NCBI GenBank assembly: GCA_965207585.1
Contig: CBDBMT010000003.1
Span: forward strand, 1,612,001 to 1,676,000
DNA length: 64,000 nt
Source of the DNA: Bin87 sp965207585
GTDB taxonomy: Bacteria > Chloroflexota > Dehalococcoidia > Lucifugimonadales > UBA3495
Direction of reading: 5' to 3'
Shown here: positions 8,771 through 17,493 of the stretch, piece after piece
Layout of the letters: the number at the start of each line of letters is the position of its first letter
Numbering within the stretch: the stretch's first letter is position 1
Notes under the pieces: generated by a model
What the model saw: the letters and a program-made list of their open reading frames with translations, nothing else
Databases searched by the model: none
Told to the model about the DNA's origin: nothing
Made by a program: the position numbers and the translations under genes

Positions 8771-8796
8771 TCGGGGCGAATGGTTATTCGCCCCGA
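8771..8796 (+). terminator. Strong hairpin after the amidohydrolase gene
   Basis: An 11-base perfect stem, TCGGGGCGAAT (8771-8781) with ATTCGCCCCGA (8786-8796), has a 4-base loop and starts 20 bases after the stop codon. No T-run follows, so it may stabilise the mRNA end or act with Rho rather than be a classic intrinsic terminator. Confidence 0.5.
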
Positions 8797-8827
8797 CCCC
8801 GTGGTGGTTGATCTGCCAATTGAACCG

Positions 8828-8858
8828 GAGCCTGTCCCAAACATAATGGGACAGGCTC
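8828..8858. repeat. Perfect 11-base inverted repeat between convergent genes
   Basis: GAGCCTGTCCC (8828-8838) pairs with GGGACAGGCTC (8848-8858) around a 9-base AT-rich loop. It follows a first hairpin and lies between convergent genes. No T-run is present on either side. It could be a second termination hairpin or a remnant of a mobile element end. Confidence 0.45.
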
Positions 8859-9186
8859 TCAAATGGGATTTGTGCAAAGACTAGAAAAGCGAAGAGGCCG
8901 GGAAAACTGGTCTGGCCCTACATCTCACCATGGGTCACGTGTATAGAGAGGCGATGAGGGCTCGTTGAAAAAATCGGCGCGGTTGCAGCGGCACTATCGG
9001 GGATCGTTAGTGAGACCGGTGGTCAGGCAAATCAGCCAAGGCACAAGCCGGAACAGTTCGAGGAAATCCAGCATCGCATCGGCCGCAGAGCACCCCTTGC
9101 GGCAAGAACGATTGCCCCATTGATTACAACCTGTGGATGCCCGCTTTCGCGGCAATGACGGTCCGCCTCTGGCGGATCAACACAAC
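8859..9186. other. Intergenic stretch with one short dispersed repeat
   Basis: About 330 bases. A 60-codon plus-strand open stretch (8967-9164) has no start codon or known motif. At 9133-9160 is a copy of the small repeat GGATGCCCGCTTTCGCGG followed by CAATGACGG, related to the pair at 18622-18719. Nothing else is recognisable. Confidence 0.4.
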
Positions 9187-9993
9187 CTAAATCCCCCGCT
9201 CCGTGAACACGGCGTCGGCCTCCTCCAGAGCCTCCTCCACGTAAGGCCACCCGCGATACCAGCCGGCCTGCGAGAACACTTCGCATATCTCCCGCTTGGA
9301 CATGCCCAGTTCCAGGGCGTAGTCGATGTGCTCTCTCAGTTGCCTCATGTGTCCCCGGCACATCAGCGCCACCAGGATGCACACCGTCCTTTCCTTGGGC
9401 GTGAGGTCGCCCCGCGCCCACACCTCGCCGAAGTTGTAGGCCTCAACCAGGGCGGCGGTCTCGGGCGTCAGCTCGTGGGAGAGCGAGTTCTCCAGATCGA
9501 ACTCGGCGTTCTCGCCCCAGTTCGCCCTCCGGATTTCGCGCCCTCTTTCCAGCTTTTCCTCCACCGTCGCCAGCCAGTCCGCCTGGAGCGGCTCCCGGTC
9601 CTCGGCCACCCACATGGGCTGCTCGTTGATCACGCGTTGCGCCTGCGCCAATGATGAAACGGTGGCCGGTATCCCCGCGTAGAAGATCAGCTGCAGGAAT
9701 ATCCCCTTGACCTTCTGGGGCGACATCCCCAGCGACAGGCCGACCCTGATCTGGTGCTGGAGCCCGAACTCCCAGCCGTTGCAGCACTGCGCCGCGATCG
9801 TCGCCATGCTGCGCAGCGTCACATCCAGGCCCGGCACCTGCCACACGCCGCCCCACATCACCTCCTCCTGCAGCTTCACGTAGTCCGTGCTGACGTCGGG
9901 CAGCGCGGCGGTGAGGCGCCGCTGGGGTACGTACTGGTCGATGAACGCGTGGAGGTTGGCTGCTTTACGAGCCAGGTCGGCGGCGGTGTCCAT
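9187..9993 (-). CDS. Two-domain carboxymuconolactone decarboxylase-like protein (copy 1)
   Basis: The 268 residues hold two CMD/AhpD-like alpha-helical units. The first is around 50-110 (N-G-W-E-F-G-L-Q-H-Q-I, then F-Y-A-G-I-P-A). The second is around 185-262 (L-T-P-K-E-R, R-G-H, E-I-C-E-V-F-S-Q-A-G-W-Y). The AhpD-type C-x-x-C redox pair is absent, so peroxidase-reductase activity is unlikely; a lactone decarboxylase or related lyase role is possible. It is the last of three tandem paralogues transcribed together on the minus strand, 51 bases after its neighbour. The substrate is unknown. Confidence 0.8.
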   Translation of the reverse strand: MDTAADLARKAANLHAFIDQYVPQRRLTAALPDVSTDYVKLQEEVMWGGVWQVPGLDVTLRSMATIAAQCCNGWEFGLQHQIRVGLSLGMSPQKVKGIFLQLIFYAGIPATVSSLAQAQRVINEQPMWVAEDREPLQADWLATVEEKLERGREIRRANWGENAEFDLENSLSHELTPETAALVEAYNFGEVWARGDLTPKERTVCILVALMCRGHMRQLREHIDYALELGMSKREICEVFSQAGWYRGWPYVEEALEEADAVFTERGI

Positions 9994-10044
9994 TTCAACT
10001 TCTCACCATGTTGCGATTTGCAGGGGCGATCCGAGAGGCGGAGG

Positions 10045-10836
10045 TCAGGCTCTCCGGGACTCGAAAAGCTCGTTGGCCTGCTCCAGTGCATCCTCAACGC
10101 AAGGCCAGCCCCGGTACCAGCCGGCTTGGGCAAACACCTCGCAGATCTGCCTTTCGTCCAGTCCGGCGTCCAGCGCATAGCCAACATGTCGCTTCAGCTG
10201 CTTCATGTGCCCGCGGCACATCAGCGCCGCCAGGACGCAAACCATTCGTTCTTGCGGGTTCAGGTCCGCTCGACGCCAGACCTCCCCAAAGTGGTAAGCG
10301 TCCACCAGCTCTGCCGACTCCGGTATGAACCGCCGCGCCAGCGCATTCTCAACCGCCGCGTCGGCGCTTTTACCCCAATGCTTTACCCGCACGGCCTTGC
10401 CCTGCGCCAGCATCTCGTCGATGGAGTCCAGCCACTCGGTATCCAGCGGTACGTCGCCGTCCTTCCATTCCTCCCGCTCGTTGATGACCTCCTGCGCGAT
10501 CCGTAACCCGAATACGGTGGCCGGCACCCCCGCATAAAACATCAGCTCTATGAATATCCCCTTGATCTGCTGCGCTGTGATCCCCACGGTTAGTCCCGTT
10601 CGTACCTGGTGCTCCACGCCGAAATCGTACCCGTTCACGCATTGGGCAGTGATCGTCGCGAAACTGCGTAGTTTCAAATCCAGCCCATCTGCCAGCCAGA
10701 CGCCGCCCCACATCAACTCGTGCTGCACCCTAACAAAATCGGCCAGCACTGGCGTGGGCCTGGCGTAGGGTAAGTACTGATCGAAAAACTGCCGCAGCTT
10801 CGCCGATCGTTCCTGGATTTCCTGCACCGTCGTCAT
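10045..10836 (-). CDS. Two-domain carboxymuconolactone decarboxylase-like protein (copy 2)
   Basis: The middle member of the three-gene CMD cluster, 263 residues, with the same layout: L-M-W-G-G-V-W near 43, C-V-N-G-Y-D-F-G-V-E-H-Q in the first unit, R-G-H-M-K-Q-L-K in the second, and the shared ending F-A-Q-A-G-W-Y-R-G-W-P. The ATG at 10836 is chosen because AGGAGG lies just upstream; the frame stays open further upstream, into the neighbouring gene. It is separated from copy 3 by 32 bases, so co-transcription is likely. Confidence 0.8.
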   Translation of the reverse strand: MTTVQEIQERSAKLRQFFDQYLPYARPTPVLADFVRVQHELMWGGVWLADGLDLKLRSFATITAQCVNGYDFGVEHQVRTGLTVGITAQQIKGIFIELMFYAGVPATVFGLRIAQEVINEREEWKDGDVPLDTEWLDSIDEMLAQGKAVRVKHWGKSADAAVENALARRFIPESAELVDAYHFGEVWRRADLNPQERMVCVLAALMCRGHMKQLKRHVGYALDAGLDERQICEVFAQAGWYRGWPCVEDALEQANELFESRRA

Positions 10837-10868
10837 TCGAACCCCTCCTGACCCTGGGGAAGCAGCCG

Positions 10869-11651
10869 TCAGGCGCCCGTTGCCTCGAACACTTCCCGCG
10901 CCTGTTCCAGCGCGTCCTCCACGTGGGGCCATCCCCGGTACCATCCCGCCTGCGCGAACACCTCGCAGATCTCCCGCTGCTCTAACCCCATGTTCAGCGC
11001 GTAGCGGATGTACCGCCTCAGTTGTTTCCAGTGCCCCCGCGCCATCAGCGCCGCCAGCACGCACACCATCCTCTCTTTCGGAGCCAGGTCGTCCCGCGCC
11101 CACACGTCGCCATAATTGTATCCGTCCACGATGTCCGATGCTTCCGGCGTCAGACGCTGCGCCAGCGACTCCTCAACCTCCCGGTTCGCCGCCTCGCCCC
11201 AGAGTTTCGTCCGGATCGCGCTGCCACGCGCCAGCTTGTCCTCCAGGGTCTCCAGCCAGTCCGCCTCAATCGGCACGTCCGCCGCCTTCCATTCCTCGCG
11301 CTCGTTGATCACCGTCTGCGCCTGCAGCAATCCGTGGACGGTGGCGGGAATCCCGGCGTAGAACAGCAATTGAATGAATATCCCTTTGATCTGCCACGGC
11401 GGCATCCCCATTGTCAGCCCCGCCCGGATCTGGTGCTTCAACCCGAAGTCCCAGCCGTTGACGCACTGGGCCGAAATCGTCGCGAAACTCCGCAGCTTCA
11501 GGTCCAGTCCCGGCCCTTGCCAGATCCCGCCCCACATCAGCGGTTCCTGGATATTCCAATAGTCCGCCGAGATGGATGGAATGTCGCTGTTGATGGGCAG
11601 GTACGGCTCGAGTTCGTGAGCCCTCCGCGACATCTCGTCGGGCGTGGTCAT
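10869..11651 (-). CDS. Two-domain carboxymuconolactone decarboxylase-like protein (copy 3)
   Basis: The first gene of the CMD cluster in transcription order. It shows the same two-unit layout (L-M-W-G-G-I-W, N-G-W-D-F-G-L-K-H-Q-I, F-Y-A-G-I-P-A, then R-G-H-W-K-Q-L). Two ATGs are possible: the one at 11660 touches the AGGAG, while 11651 stands 9 bases after it, so I choose 11651. All three proteins end nearly alike in A-G-W-Y-R-G-W-P, which points to tandem duplication followed by divergence. The three may form hetero-oligomers; that is inference. Confidence 0.8.
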   Translation of the reverse strand: MTTPDEMSRRAHELEPYLPINSDIPSISADYWNIQEPLMWGGIWQGPGLDLKLRSFATISAQCVNGWDFGLKHQIRAGLTMGMPPWQIKGIFIQLLFYAGIPATVHGLLQAQTVINEREEWKAADVPIEADWLETLEDKLARGSAIRTKLWGEAANREVEESLAQRLTPEASDIVDGYNYGDVWARDDLAPKERMVCVLAALMARGHWKQLRRYIRYALNMGLEQREICEVFAQAGWYRGWPHVEDALEQAREVFEATGA

Positions 11652-11660
11652 CGTCTGCAT

Positions 11661-11978
11661 CTCCTGGCAAAGGCGTACACTACGCCGGCAATTCTAACCG
11701 ACCGCGCAGTTCTGGGAAACGATGGCCCGACCGGATCCAGGCCCTTGTATGTTGGCGGAGGGAGTACGGTGGAGGAGACCGGTACGGCAGACCGGCAGGG
11801 TCTTGGTCAGAGCAGGCCGTTCGAAAGCTTGGGTCGCCGCACCCTTCCCAAAAGAGCCCGAACAGTTGCCTGGTCCAGCCAAGCCCGTATCTTGCCTGAA
11901 TTTTACGCAAAATTTAGAAAAAGAATAAAGATCGGGCAAGCTGGCTCGCCCCCACTTTCGACGGAACGGCCCACAGCC
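11661..11978. other. Intergenic stretch, no gene seen
   Basis: About 320 bases between the CMD cluster and a transposase remnant. Both strands have short frames without recognisable motifs. The promoter of the CMD cluster should lie here; I see no convincing -35/-10 pair. Confidence 0.35.
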
Positions 11979-12263
11979 ATGCTCACCCTGCCCGATGCCA
12001 TTGTACCGATATTCGCTCCCTTCGCCATGCTATTCACCAACCCGACCTTGCAGAAGGCCCAGCTCCTGCTGGTGGGCGTGATCCTAACCTCGGGTCAACG
12101 CGCCATGGCGGCGGCGCTGCGCGTCATGGGCCGCCGTGACCAGCGCGACTACGTCCGCTACCACGAGGTGCCCAATCGGGCGGTGTGGTCGCCTCGTGAG
12201 GCGGCGCGTATCCTGCTCTTGCTGCAGCTCCAGCACCTGGATCGCGGCGACGGTCCGTTGTGA
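11979..12263 (+). pseudogene. Remnant of a DDE transposase (IS701-like N-terminus)
   Basis: The 94-codon frame begins MLTLPDAIVPIFAPF and continues with L-L-V-G-V-I-L, R-V-M-G-R, Y-H-E-V-P-N-R-A-V-W-S and L-Q-H-L-D-R-G-D-G-P-L. I recognise this as the start of the roughly 400-residue DDE_5/IS701-type transposases. It stops where the catalytic domain would start (normally V-F-G-I-D-E-T), about 50 bases before the IS630 copy. It is a 3'-truncated remnant. Confidence 0.7.
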
Positions 12264-12310
12264 AACGCCTCGGACATTGAGCCAGTGATCGCCAAGGACT
12301 ATGTACCACG

Positions 12311-13475
12311 CTAAACTGAAGCCAAGGTGAGATTTACATTTGCAGGTCGGGGAGGGTCGGCTTGGGTGTCGTCAATCAATTTGTCGGCTTTTGCTTGCAG
12401 CACGGTTCGGCAGCGGCGTTTGACTTCTTCGTGTCGCTGGGTCAGATCAGTGAAAAAGCCGCCCACTTTCTCCCGGACTGCGGCACGGGTTCCCAGGCAC
12501 AAGTTGGTGGTTGCTTCCTGGCGCACCCAGCCCCAAATAGCCTCGTCAGCGTTGTAGCCTGGACTGTAGCTGGGCAGAGCCTGCCCCGTACTTGATACGG
12601 GGTTCACCAGGCGCAGGTTCAGGTTGGGTGTGGTGAGATAAGCCCGGATAGCATCGCCCCGATGGGCGGGGGAGTTGTCCCAAATCACGATCAGCGGTTC
12701 GGGGTGTTGACCCCGCAGTTGCCGCAGGAAGGCAGTGGAGGTCCCGGCGTTGCTGTTGCCCTCCAGTTCCATCACCGCCACCTCGCCGGTTTCCAGGCAC
12801 ACCGCCGAGTAGTAGCGGACCTTCTCACCTCGGCGCGGACTGGTGGAATCCACCAGCGCCGGTTCGCCTTTGAGCACCCACTTGCCCCGTAGATCAGCGT
12901 CCGCCTGAAAGTGGGCCTCGTCAGCGAAGAATACCTTGGCTCCAGTTCGTCGCGCTGCCACCGCCCCCTTCGCATACTCCCCCACGAAAGCTTCCCGCCG
13001 CACCGGGTCCGCCTTGAGCAACCGCTTCTTGGGACGCTTCAGCACAAACCCCAGCCGGTGCAGGTAGTTCAGACAATCGCTCCGGCTCAACAACAACCCG
13101 AAGCGGTCTTCCACAAACCGGCGCACCGCCTTCCAGTTCCAGTTGGATAGCCCGATGCCCGCCTGAGACGGCAATTGCTGCACCGCCGACTTCAGCTCGA
13201 CTCGTTGCTCCATGTCCAACGCGGGGGGAACCACCAGTCTGCTCAAAAACCAACGCCTTGGGTCCGCCCTCCGCAAAGGCCCGGGCCCATTGACCAATGG
13301 TGTGGGCATCCCGCTCCAGGGCTCGACCCACCGCCGCCGCGGTCCAACCCTGGGTCAGCAGCCACACCGGGTGCCACCGTTCTCGCTCCCGGGGCGTCGG
13401 CGCCCGATACATCCGCCGCCGTACCGCAGCCTCGTCCAGGCGCCACCGCACCAGCAGCGCCCCCATCTCCTCCAT
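12311..13475 (-). CDS. IS630-family transposase, in two frames
   Basis: The first frame, from about 13475, encodes the HTH part (R-W-R-L-D-E-A-A-V-R-R-R-M, then A-H-T-I-G-Q-W-A-R-A-F-A-E-G-G). The second frame encodes the rest: W-N-W-K-A-V-R-R-F-V, K-R-P-K-K-R-L, then the DDE domain with F-F-A-D-E-A-H-F, V-I-W-D-N-S-P-A-H and N-A-D-E-A-I-W-G-W. The frames meet at a run of six C (plus-strand G6 at 13223-13228). A +1 shift there joins T-G-G-S-P to A-L-D-M-E-Q. Whether this is programmed frameshifting or a one-base mutation cannot be told from one copy. Confidence 0.8.
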
Positions 13476-13571
13476 TGCCAACTTCGACCCGCTCCCTTTT
13501 CCCAGCCTACTGCTCCGATTGCCCCCAATTCTACCTACGAATGATGTGGGTTTCACCTTGGTTTCGATTTA
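12312..13571. mobile_element. IS630-family insertion sequence, complete ends
   Basis: The element is 1260 bases including TA at both ends (12312-12313 and 13570-13571), the target duplication typical of IS630/Tc1-mariner elements. The ends are imperfect inverted repeats of about 28 bases sharing CTAAA and CCAAGGTGA (left at 12311-12340, right at 13543-13572). The single transposase gene is on the minus strand and is read in two frames. The insertion cut an istA gene. A partial, nearly identical copy lies at 3721-4314. Confidence 0.85.
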
Positions 13572-13931
13572 GGCTTGCTCTCCCGGCCCCGTCTCGAACC
13601 GCATCGTCGCCTCGGGCTGCCGCTTTCGCCGTCGCGGCGACACGTAGCCTTTCAGGATCGAATAGCCGCCGTCATATCCCCGTGCCACCAACTCCCGGTG
13701 CAGCACCACGCAGTTTTCCAATCCCTCGGCCATCCTGTGGTCGACGTACTCGGTGTACGGGTCCAGCCGGGACGCTCGTCGTTTGCGCGGTTTCGGTCGC
13801 ATGGCCTCCGGCGACTTCAGGTATTTCCTCACCGTGTTGCGCGACACGCCCAACTCGCGGGCGATCTCCCGGATCGAACACCCCGCGCCTTTCATCTTGT
13901 AGATCTCTTTCACTTGACCCACCTTTAGCAC
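13569..13931 (-). pseudogene. IS21-family IstA, 3' part cut off by the IS630 insertion
   Basis: The frame starts M-L-K-V-G-Q-V-K-E-I-Y and has a clear helix-turn-helix (I-R-E-I-A-R-E-L-G-V-S-R-N-T-V-R-K-Y-L), then M-R-F-E-T-G-P-G-E-Q-A. In IS21 IstA this last motif leads directly into Q-V-D-W, the first catalytic Asp. Here the IS630 end supplies a TAA exactly at that point. The rest of istA and istB are not found on the other side of the IS630, so a deletion or rearrangement also occurred. Confidence 0.8.
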
Positions 13932-14361
13932 GTTGTCTGAAAAACCTCCGCAGACTGTCCGTGGATGATGCCATTACCACCGGGTGGGTCAGTTCCAGTT
14001 CGGCGATTTCGCACACTTCAATATCGGCGGCGACAGTTCCCGAACTCGCGTTGATGCCATTTCCTGAAACGACGTGCTCGTCTCGTCGTTGCCAAAAACG
14101 ACATCGGTGAACAGCCCAATGTTCTCATGGTCCATCCTCTTGAACGGGGATATTCGGAAAGCGCCGCATGGAGTTGGCCCGGAGGGTCTCTGTGATCAAC
14201 CCTATGGGCCGACCGCTGGGACCCGTTGAGACGGGGAAAATCCTCCGCAAAACGGCGAGGCTCATCTGGTCTGTACGCTGCAACCTACGCGTCTGGGGAT
14301 CGAACCTTGAAGCCGTTTGGTGTTCGGTCAACGGATTGCATAGGACACTTGGAGCGCGATC
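13932..14361. other. Region between istA remnant and the ParB-like gene; no clear gene
   Basis: About 430 bases. The minus strand has a few short frames (for example one starting at 14135 of about 44 codons) that I cannot assign. It may contain the outer end of the broken IS21 element and the left part of the integrated element, but I found no matching attachment sequence here. Confidence 0.35.
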
Positions 14362-15429
14362 ATGAGCAACAACCAGGCCAAAACAGCCTACGCAGGTCAC
14401 CAGGGATCGTTGCAGCTTCCGTTGGATGATGTAGAAGCCTTGCTACCACCGAAAGAAGGCTCGCTTCTTCAGCCCACCGTTGTAGAAAAGCCGCTGTCTG
14501 TCCACCCATATAGCGGACTGATCGGGCACCGATCAACCGAACAACTCCGACAACTATCGGCAACGATGCAAGTCTCAGGCGGAACCGTTGAAGTCTTCCT
14601 GTACGAAAAACAGATTCTATGGGACCCGGATCGCTACACCATTGCACAGCAGCTGGGTCTGCCCATTCAGTTCATCGAGTACAGAGAGGGCGACCCCATT
14701 GCTTTCATCTGTTCTCGAGTCCTGCACGAAATCCATCACGACAAGGGAACACGCGCCCTTATCGTGACGAACATCTATCCATGGACGGAACGAGGGCGCC
14801 CGAGGAAATCCTCAAAAAATGAGGGTTTTCCAGTCGAGGGTTTGCAACCGAAAACCAGCAGGGAGTTGGCGTTCCTCGCCGGAGTGAGCGAGAGCTACAT
14901 CGAAAAGGCCAAGGAGATCTGTTCGTTTGAACTCGCTGATTTGGTCATTGAAGAGGGTAGGAAATTCGGGCCGGTGTACCGCCAACTCAAGGACGTGTGC
15001 CATGCGGGTTTGGGCGACGAATTGCGCGCAGGCGAGAAGGATCTGGATACCGTCTGGCTACAGGCCCGTGAAATGCGGTCGGCTGCAGAGGATTCGAACC
15101 GACACCGCAATCCAACCAAGCGCGATCTCGCCAACCGAATCCAGGAACTGGAATCTGAGATCAAAGTTCTCCGTGGCCAACTCGAAAAAAACGAAAGGGG
15201 CAGTACCGAGTTCACACCCAGTCCTCGGGGATCCGGCACTCAAGCACGCGAGTTGGAGGAGCAGCGTCAACAGGCGATTGAGCGTGCCGATGCGGCTGAG
15301 GCGAAGCTGGTATCCGTGTCCGAAGAGCGCGACGCGCTTGCCGTCGAGATCGAAAGGTTGAAACGAATATTTCACGATTCGGGCTTGCATGCATACGTTG
15401 CCGATGAGCTGAACATGGCCGAAATCTAA
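14362..15429 (+). CDS. ParB-like DNA-binding protein with C-terminal coiled coil
   Basis: A 355-residue protein. A central segment (about 170-185: T-S-R-E-L-A-F-L-A-G-V-S-E-S-Y-I-E-K-A) has the shape of the helix-turn-helix used by ParB/SpoOJ-like and phage-type replication or partition proteins. A basic G-R-P-R-K segment precedes it. The last 100 residues are heptad-like (R-I-Q-E-L-E-S-E-I-K-V-L-R and the E-R-D-A-L-A-V-E-I-E-R-L-K near the end), predicting a coiled coil. It lies in the same segment as the excisionase and integrase, so a role in maintenance or control of that element is plausible. The family is not certain. Confidence 0.6.
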   Translation: MSNNQAKTAYAGHQGSLQLPLDDVEALLPPKEGSLLQPTVVEKPLSVHPYSGLIGHRSTEQLRQLSATMQVSGGTVEVFLYEKQILWDPDRYTIAQQLGLPIQFIEYREGDPIAFICSRVLHEIHHDKGTRALIVTNIYPWTERGRPRKSSKNEGFPVEGLQPKTSRELAFLAGVSESYIEKAKEICSFELADLVIEEGRKFGPVYRQLKDVCHAGLGDELRAGEKDLDTVWLQAREMRSAAEDSNRHRNPTKRDLANRIQELESEIKVLRGQLEKNERGSTEFTPSPRGSGTQARELEEQRQQAIERADAAEAKLVSVSEERDALAVEIERLKRIFHDSGLHAYVADELNMAEI

Positions 15430-15794
15430 CCCGCCGGTCTGAGACTACCCTGTTTCAAAGTGAACACCAACGCCGACGGCGCACTGGAACCCACTGCCAT
15501 GGCCCACCTGACCGCGCTCAACAAAGCCGGTTCCACCACAACCTGCCTTTTTGCCCCGACGACGGCAGAAACCAACCCCGTCTTTGCAATCCCATGCTCC
15601 CCGAGGCCAATTGAGTACTGCTTCAATTTCGCAAAACCGCGTGTTGCCAACCTGCTGTACGTTTCTGGCCACGCAAGGGGCAGACCTCTCGGAAGTCGCT
15701 TGGTGCGGCACTTTTCCGATTGGTTTGACCCAAGTCCATCGCGGAGCGTCATCTCGGGGAGACCCGATGGCGAGCCGCAGGATCGGAGAATGAC
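15430..15794. other. About 365 bases without a supported gene
   Basis: Both strands have frames of roughly 110 codons covering this stretch, but neither shows a known motif, and each starts or ends inside a neighbour. I treat it as the leader of the excisionase gene. Confidence 0.35.
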
Positions 15795-15992
15795 ATGACA
15801 GAACGTTTGGCATACACGGTCAAGGAAGCCGCCATTGCCCTTGGGGTCAGCGAGTGGATGGTCAGGGAAGAGATCCGCCAGCAGCGCATCTACTCGGTCA
15901 AGATGGGCGCCCGCCTGCTGATTCCCCGCTGGGCTCTGGAAGAAAGATTGGGAATGACCACGGAGTCACCGCCCCCTGCCGCAACGTCGTAA
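15795..15992 (+). CDS. Excisionase-like MerR/HTH_17 DNA-binding protein
   Basis: A 65-residue winged-helix protein: Y-T-V-K-E-A-A-I-A-L-G-V-S followed by a recognition helix and a wing with I-Y-S-V-K-M-G-A-R-L-L-I-P. This is the usual form of small helix-turn-helix excisionase/AlpA-type proteins found beside integrases. It most likely directs excision or regulates the integrase 260 bases downstream. Confidence 0.75.
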   Translation: MTERLAYTVKEAAIALGVSEWMVREEIRQQRIYSVKMGARLLIPRWALEERLGMTTESPPPAATS

Positions 15993-16254
15993 CCATCGGC
16001 ACCGAAGATCGTGGCCCATCCAGCAAACGCACCCGGACGCGGCTCTAGAGATAGACTGGAGCCGTTGCCAAACGTTTTCCCCGATTGCCGACAACGACGC
16101 GCCCGGGTTATTCCAACCACCGGCGTCGATATTCTTACATGGTCAACGGCAGTCATAGGGTAACGAGTGAGTTCATCCAACGTCCCGGGAGCGTCGGTTG
16201 AACGTCGCGGGGAAGTCAACCCGTTCAGTCATGGCAAACAGGAGGTGCACAGGA

Positions 16255-17382
16255 ATGAAAGGAACGATCAGAAAACGCAGCCCAGGCTCCTGGGAAATCC
16301 AGGTGTTCCTGGGACGCGACGAAAACGGCAAACGCGTGCGGAAAACGGCAACGGTTCGTGGAAAAAAAGCCGACGCCGAACGTCGAGTCCGGGAAATCCT
16401 GTCCGAATTGGACCGTGGCATCACCCCCACGAAAACGCGCTACAAGCTTGGTGAATGGATGGACAGGTGGATGGAGGAGAAAATCGTACCCAAATGCAAA
16501 CCGAAAACCATCGACCGTTATCAGGACGACATCAGGCTTCATATCAAGCCGGCACTGGGTCACATCGAACTGACCAAACTGTCCCCGGCCCAAGTCCAAG
16601 AGTTCGAGACCAATCTGCTCAAGAAAGGGAAAAAACCTAAAGGCGTGGAATTGGTCCACATCATTCTGAATGGCGCCATGAAGCACGCCCTGCGCCTCGA
16701 ACTGATCTCGAGGAACCCCGTGTCATTGGTGTCACCGCCATCGGCTCCCAATACCGAAGCTTACACTCCAAAGGTGGAGCAGGTGCGGGCATTGCTAACA
16801 CTGGCAGAGGAACTGGAACACCCGCTCTGGGTGTGCATCCACCTAATCGCCTACACCGGTATGCGCCGGGGGGAAGCCCTGGCACTCGAATGGGAGCATG
16901 TAGACCTGAAAAAACAACAGATCTTGGTATGTCAGTCGCTGGTCGTCTCCAAAGCCGGCAAGCTGCTCACGACTCCCAAGACGGAGAGTAGCCGGCGCGT
17001 CGTCGACCTTGACCTCCGAACCACAGAAATCCTCAAAACCCACAGGAATCGACAACGTGCCCTGGCCGCCGAGCTCGGCACCCAAGCCTCTGAGAAGCTC
17101 TTCCCCAGCGCCGACGGGACGAGTTGGACGCACCCCAACAACGCCAGGTACGCGGTGAAGAGCCTGGGGAAAAAGGCTGGGTGTCCTGAAGTTACGTTGA
17201 GGAGCCTACGGCATTTCCACCCAACGGTGGCGTTGCAGGCTGGTCAAAACCCCGTCGTGGTTTCAAAGCGGATAGGCCACTCCAGTCCCAAAACCACGAT
17301 GGAGGTGTACGCGCACGCACTCCCTGGGTGGCAGAAGGACGCGGCCGAAGCGTTCGCGGACGCAATGAATTCAGCCGAGTAA
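16255..17382 (+). CDS. Tyrosine recombinase / site-specific integrase
   Basis: The start at 16255 (M-K-G-T-I-R-K-R-S) is chosen for the typical Arm-binding beginning and the GGAGG 10 bases before it; the frame is open earlier. Residues 1-55 form the AP2-like arm domain, 60-150 the core-binding SAM-like domain, 170-375 the catalytic domain. Catalytic residues seen: Arg in Y-T-G-M-R-R-G-E, Arg-His in S-L-R-H, His in I-G-H-S-S and the nucleophile Tyr in V-Y-A-H-A. In the H-x-x-R box the His is replaced by Arg (R-S-L-R). The usual length and context suggest a functional or recently functional integrase next to its attachment site. Confidence 0.88.
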   Translation: MKGTIRKRSPGSWEIQVFLGRDENGKRVRKTATVRGKKADAERRVREILSELDRGITPTKTRYKLGEWMDRWMEEKIVPKCKPKTIDRYQDDIRLHIKPALGHIELTKLSPAQVQEFETNLLKKGKKPKGVELVHIILNGAMKHALRLELISRNPVSLVSPPSAPNTEAYTPKVEQVRALLTLAEELEHPLWVCIHLIAYTGMRRGEALALEWEHVDLKKQQILVCQSLVVSKAGKLLTTPKTESSRRVVDLDLRTTEILKTHRNRQRALAAELGTQASEKLFPSADGTSWTHPNNARYAVKSLGKKAGCPEVTLRSLRHFHPTVALQAGQNPVVVSKRIGHSSPKTTMEVYAHALPGWQKDAAEAFADAMNSAE

Positions 17383-17493
17383 AATGCTGGACAAATTCCC
17401 CGAACCGTACAGCACCACGCATCATCATCCATAGAGATCTGAGTAGAAAATCTCGCTCTACAGCACTTCACAATACGCCAAATCATTGATACC

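Noticed and set aside
11022..11978. A plus-strand frame running through the third CMD gene into the transposase remnant
   Set aside because: Only the last 95 codons, from 11979, have coding character; the rest mirrors the CMD gene.
13175..14110. A 311-codon plus-strand frame across the IS630 end and istA
   Set aside because: It is antisense to two recognised transposase frames and has low-complexity composition.
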